Shown: positions 59,356-64,000 of the stretch, in pieces | Layout of the letters: each line of letters begins with the position of its first letter | How positions within the stretch are numbered: the first letter of the stretch is position 1 | NCBI RefSeq assembly: GCF_023343835.1 | Contig: NC_064440.1 | Coordinates: forward strand, 34,231,537 to 34,295,536 | Source of the DNA: Lagopus muta | Lineage: Eukaryota; Chordata; Aves; Galliformes; Phasianidae | Length of the DNA stretch: 64,000 nt | Direction: 5' to 3' | Translations under genes and position numbers: made by a program | The notes under the pieces: generated by a model | Told to the model about the DNA's origin: nothing | Database searches by the model: none | Seen by the model: only the letters and a program-made list of their open reading frames with translations

Positions 59356-60186
59356 CTTTTAACTTTGACTATCTCCACTTTCAGGGTTTCTCTGGAGGAC
59401 AAAATGCCTTTCTTTGTCTTTCTTTCGGCAGAAGAGCCAGCCCATTGCACGCCAGGCAGTCTTTCTCCCTTACTGCTGCTGCTACTGAAGATGGAAGAGC
59501 TGGGGCAACACTGGAGAGGAGGACAGCAGTTCCGTAGGAAACAAGAACAGAGCCATGGAGAATGGAGATTTGGCCCATTTAAGCAAGCACACAGCTGTGA
59601 AATGCAGTGGGCAATTCCAGCTTTCCACTTGCAAGGTGGTGTGGCTGAGTCCTCAGAGGATCTAGAGGACACATCCCATGGCTGTTGCTCCCTCAGCATC
59701 CCCTCTGGACACAGAAGGGAGTGCAGCTGGGTTGTGCCTGGCCACCCGCCTGCATCCTGGAGACAAGTGCAAAGCAGGGCCGCGCACATCGAGTCTCCTG
59801 AGTGCATGTAAAACTTTAATTCAGCCCTGCTTACTGCTGAGCAAGCTCATGGTTTACATCTGACTCAATCCTGGTCACACACAGCAGATCACATGCCCAG
59901 CAATGCAGTTTGACTCCCAGCTCAGCCATCTCTGTCCTTGCACTTGACTGATTCGTGGTCATTTCACACACATAGTGCAGGATCCCTGCAGTTTGGGATG
60001 GAGTCTCTAATAAACAACATTGTGAACCCTCCTCCACGATGCCAAGCAAAATGAACCCAAAAAAACAAGTTGCTGGCAGAGCAAAGTATCCGGCTTGCAA
60101 ATGCAGAACAGTCTGGCTTAGCAGTGAGGTGATAACAAGGGGCACCAAGGCAGAGACAGGTTGTCCACCCCTTCCCAGACTGCAAA

Positions 60187-60285
60187 TTATAGAATCACAG
60201 AATGGGTTGGGTTGGAAGGAACTTTAAAAATCATCTAGTTCCAAACCCCAGACCCAGGCTGAAGATGGCCCAGAGGCCCATTCTC
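60187..60285 (-). mobile_element. CR1 LINE fragment
   Basis: A reverse copy starting with TATAGAATCACAGAATGGGT octamers, then TGGGTTGGAAGGAACTTTAA, AAATCATCTAGTTCCAAACC and CCAGACCCAGGCTGAAG. Similarity is clear for about 75 bp and then fades, so the right boundary is approximate. Confidence 0.88.
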
Positions 60286-61209
60286 TGCTGCACTTTGATG
60301 CTTTCCATCCCACTGGAAGCTACCTAAAGAATATCCAGTTCCTCCAAGGGCAAGCCATCTACCTGTCTCAGACCAAAGCCCTTGGAGCTGCACAAAGGAC
60401 AGCTCTGCTCTGTAATCCTGGGTACGAGGGAGATCTTAGTAAAGTGAAACATGACCTACAGGTGCAGTCAGCTGACAAACTCTAGCAGGTCTTCCCCAAG
60501 CACTCCAGATTGTTTTGGTCAGGTTTGGAGAGATACACAGAAACCACAGCACCAATGCACAGACCCTTACCTCCTCTCCTGCCCCCTCCTCCAGCACCAC
60601 CTCATTTCAAAGCAGCTGCTCCAAAGTACGCTGCATTTTTTCCCCCACACCTTTTCCAAAGGAGAGAGCCAGGCTTGATTTAAGGCAGACAAATTTGTCT
60701 GATTTTCCACTGTCTTATTCTTAGAAATGCCTGGGCCACTCCAAGCTGATATTTCCCTTGAAAACCTGACTCCAAGGCAACACCTCAGGTGGAAAACTCC
60801 AGTCCCAAAAGGCAAAGCCTGACAAAGATGTATGCAATTGGAAAGAGTATCCTGCCATAAGAACGGAGCAGGGAATTACTACATAAGCACCGGTATATGA
60901 CATAGTTATAAAGCAGAGCTTAAAAAGCCAGTTTTTAAATGAAGAGAACATATGCTTTGAGAAAAGCCCCATGAAAAAATGTTTCTTTTGCCAAAAGAGT
61001 AAAAGGAAACCCACTTTAGTTGAAAATCCAGCTTTTAAATGCAGTCCCAAGTCGACGAGGTATAAAACTGAATTCAGAGCTCTTCTGCTACTTTCTTGTC
61101 TTCCCAGCAGAGCATCCAGTGCTTTCCCTGACAACCACTCCTCCACAGCCAGCTGGGAGATGCTCCAGGAGGTGGAAGCACAAATAAAAATAGAATAAAA
61201 TATGTATTT

Positions 61210-61238
61210 AAAAAAAAACAAAAACAAACAACAAACAG
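61210..61238. repeat. A-rich (AAAC)-like simple repeat
   Basis: A pure A run passing into AAAAACAAAC-type units, preceded by AT-rich sequence containing ATAAAATATG. Simple sequence. Confidence 0.75.
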
Positions 61239-61756
61239 TAGAAAGTTTACAAGCTTTTTAAACATGATTTATCCACGTTGGGTACTTCTCTATCTAACCA
61301 GATGCTTCCAAATGTCTGGCAATAGAGAAAAGGCCGTAATTTTACCCCTGTGATATACGACTTACCCATATTAGACTTGCAGAGAAACAATCCCAGCTGT
61401 TGCAGCCAGGGATGGGGATGGGAAGGAGGCTGTATTTGACCCCAGTTCCCATGGGCTGCCTGAGAAAGGCACCTCCAGGGATGCTCCGTAGCAGGAGAAG
61501 AGGCAGTCGTGCCTTTGTAGGCAGCTGGCTGATGGAGGATGGATGGGCAGAGCCCATCCAACGTTGATCACCTGCACACAAGGGGCCTGCAGAGAGAGGC
61601 AGGTTACAGTTGAACTCAACCAGATCACAGGTTGCTGCCAAACCCAGGCAGCATCTCAGCGTTGGACAGCGCGGCGCATGTCTTTTATCAGCTAGTTCTA
61701 TGCAATACACAGATAAAGATGGGAAAACCAGGGCTGATACAAACTGGGAAAAAAGA

Positions 61757-61799
61757 AAAACAGACAAGCTGTTAGCCTGAAGAACGGCTTGTCTGTTTT
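61757..61799. repeat. 17-bp-stem inverted repeat (hairpin)
   Basis: The left arm AAAACAGACAAGCTGTT (61757-61773) pairs with the right arm AACGGCTTGTCTGTTTT (61783-61799) around a 9-base loop. Thirteen outer pairs are perfect, then comes one G-U wobble (in RNA) and three more pairs. Pairing stops outside the arms. The stem is shorter than a typical microRNA precursor. It could be a miniature inverted-repeat remnant, a structured transcript element or chance. Confidence 0.7.
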
Positions 61800-64000
61800 G
61801 TCTGAAATCTAAGGGCTAATCTAACAAGAGAGATTGCTTCCTACAAACCTCGCCTCACTTCTGGGAGCACTGCAGGCAGCAAGATCATCAGTGCATGGGG
61901 AGGGAACACACATAGCTCTTGTTCCATCAGCACTACAGCCTGAAAACAGCTCTTACAGAGCATAATCACTTGTGCATGTTGGTGAAAGGACCGCAGAAAT
62001 GACCCCTGGCAAGAAGCTTAGCCTGAACAAACAGTGGGGACCAGGAATTCAGTCCTCTGGGAAAGCAACCACTGCTACAGGTTGTAAAGTCTGTCCTCAT
62101 CCAGCCTCCTTTCTCTGAGAACAGGGGTAGGTTCTTCCACGCTGCTTTCCTCTGCGGTTAAGGGTCAGCTGCAGCAGTGCTGGGCTGAGACCTCTGTCTG
62201 ATCCAGCTCAAGGGCAGCGACCCATCGGCACAAACCAGACCGCAGAGCAAGCCTGGGAAACGCCAACTGAACAACAAATGGAAAAAGCCAGAGAGCAGCC
62301 ATGCTCTGAAGAGGGAAGGCAGGATGCTGTTGGGATTTCAGGCTGCTGGTCCAGGTGGAGCTGTGCCTGCGGCACCACTGATAGGACCCGGGTCCTCCCC
62401 AGCCAGTGCAAAGCAGAGATAAGGCCCTGGGACTCAGCGTGGAGCAAGGCAAGAATCAGCCCAGAGTTTCTATGGGGCAGGAGACAATAGAAGGCGCAAT
62501 CAAACCAAACCCAGATGGGCTTCATCCACCCCAAGAAATACAGTGCTGGTATCCAAACAGGTGCCTCAACTATAGAGGCAGTAAAGGGCAGACAAATCCC
62601 TTCCCTGTAAATCACCTGGCCTAGACAAATCCAGCAGCTTTAACTACCAGCAACAGCTACATAGACTCTAGGAGAGCCTTTGCCTGAGCAGCCTTTCCTT
62701 ATGCACATTGCAGACAGCTCCAAATTGCTTCTTGCCTTCAGCAGGAAACAGCCTTGCCTGCCTCAAACCCCTCCAAGCATCAAACACAAAACACAGTCAA
62801 AAAGCCACTGGTCCCAAAAAGCAGTACATGTACAGAAGCACCTGCCAATGCAAGTAAATTCCACTCACTTCCACTGAATTACCTGGGCCAGGCTCTGCAG
62901 CCACATGAATGTATATAACCCACTCGTGTCGACGGGCACCATGCAATTTATACCTGTAGGTGCTCTTAACCCTTATAAAAACAGCATCCAGGGTTGGACC
63001 TTGTTTGAAGGGCAGGTTTTCAAAAATACCCCAGTAAAGCACAAGACTTCTGTAAGTCAGCAGAGAGTGCACTTACGGTTTCAGAGGAGTCACAGAGCTG
63101 AACCTGTCTCAGGGTCTGGTTTTTGTTCTTTATTAATCACTTTCATGGGCCTTTGCACTTTTGGATTCCAGCCTGACTGGAAGCAGCAGATGCTGGAAAC
63201 CTCACAAAGCTTTCCAAGTGTGAAACCCCTCCCTGGAGGGGTGTAATGCACTTCAGGTTTGCATCTCAATTTTCAGGGGCTGAGCCAAGCAGTCACCTCT
63301 CAGGCATCCAGAATGTTTGCTGGTAGGAAAGCTTACAGCCTTCAATACAGGTTTTCATCCCAAAGCACCTTTTTCCAAAGCAGGACTGAGAGACCTGGTG
63401 CGAAGAGGTGATGGCAGATCCACGGTGCTGGAAGGCAGAGGGAGAGCAGCTTATCATTGGGGCTGCTGATGCTTTTCTTACTGAACACTCCCCTCTCTTC
63501 CTTACCCAGGGATCTCCTAGCTTCCACCACCCTATAATTTGACTGTACAAACAATGCTTGGCACTCACCTCCACCAAAAGACACGACAGTCAGGCAAGGG
63601 TTAGAAAGCTTCAAGTATTGCCAAAATGAAACGTGGCTCAGACACGCAGAGCAAGCCTGCCTCTTGGCCAAGAGAGCTGGGGCATGTGTGGGGAAAAGCC
63701 TCCCTCTCTCTTTTTGCTGTTTTATTCTCCAGACTTACAATGAGGGCCGTTCTCTCCCGGAAGAAGGAATCCTCAGCACTCCAACTTTGTAGTAATTCAC
63801 TGCCAAAGAAGGTAAAGATGCTCCTCCGCCAGCCAGCTTTCCACTACACCACCACATTGGGCCCATGATGAACCAGCCAAGCTGAACCAAGAGGAAGCAG
63901 TGGCCGGGAATCCTCGAGTGCCTGCAGAATCAGTGTTTCCAACTGACTGCCTCCCTCGCTCGTTCGAATCCGTCAACCAAGAACGCTGCATTCACCAGTC

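Larger units (their letters stand above)
57967..60186. other. Unique non-coding sequence
   Basis: No gene is recognised. Two antiparallel 173-codon frames cover almost the same bases (59290-59811 + and 59286-59807 -). Neither resembles a known protein, and such mirrored openness arises from the base pattern. A T tract at 59343-59355 encodes the Phe/Lys runs in them. Confidence 0.6.
60286..64000. other. Unique non-coding sequence to window end
   Basis: No gene is recognised. The longest ATG frames are 168 codons (60721-61227, -), 141 (61342-61767, -) and 135 (62208-62615, -). The first has a Phe/Leu-rich start encoded by the A-rich tract at 61210-61238 and should not be read as a membrane protein. 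The hairpin at 61757-61799 is the main structure. Confidence 0.6.

Noticed and set aside
60721..61227. 168-codon minus-strand frame with a Phe-rich start, resembling a membrane protein
   Set aside because: The hydrophobic start is the translation of an A-rich tract read in reverse. No family resemblance was found.
63955..63990. GTTCGAATCC, resembling a tRNA T-arm
   Set aside because: No matching acceptor stem, D-arm or anticodon arm is found around it.
1..64000. CRISPR array, operon, phage or other prokaryotic system
   Set aside because: There are no regularly spaced direct repeats, packed ORFs or ribosome-binding patterns, and the CR1 repeats show this is bird nuclear DNA.

Overview
The window looks like 64 kb of ordinary bird nuclear DNA with no gene I can support. 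The main clue is fifteen truncated copies of CR1, the dominant LINE retrotransposon of birds. They are recognised by the CR1 3' end: tandem ATTCTATG-type octamers next to a GGTTGGAAGGGACCT-like block. They resemble CR1 in chicken and other Galliformes, but I cannot fix the species by eye. Nothing prokaryotic is present: there are no long tightly packed ORFs, no Shine-Dalgarno spacing, no operons and no CRISPR array.

Layout. 1-14.8 kb is mostly unique, with one CR1 scrap (790), A/T tracts, an AT-rich TAATTA block near 8.7 kb and a 39-bp tandem duplication near 13.0 kb. 14.8-22.1 kb has four CR1 copies and a short CpG-rich patch (15.36-15.66 kb). 22-39 kb is unique sequence with sparse CR1 and two regulatory-looking blocks. 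39-42.1 kb is the repeat-densest part: five CR1 fragments, including a facing inverted pair at 41.5-42.1 kb. The inverted pair is followed at once by the broadest CpG-enriched block (about 42.18-42.90 kb), the best place in the window to look for a promoter. 42.9-57.9 kb has no recognisable CR1, but holds small tandem repeats and two homeodomain-motif blocks. 57.9-64 kb has two CR1 scraps and a 17-bp-stem hairpin at 61.76 kb.

Coding. The longest ATG-initiated reading frames are about 170-204 codons. They show no domain, composition or homology I recognise and fit chance ORFs in non-coding DNA, so none is called as a CDS. Short exons of a large gene cannot be excluded by eye: the window could lie in a long intron or a gene desert. 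Eleven of the fifteen CR1 copies are on the minus strand, which would weakly fit a plus-strand host gene.

The proposed regulatory blocks are judgements from motif content and texture only, with low confidence. I did not find a convincing new biological system.
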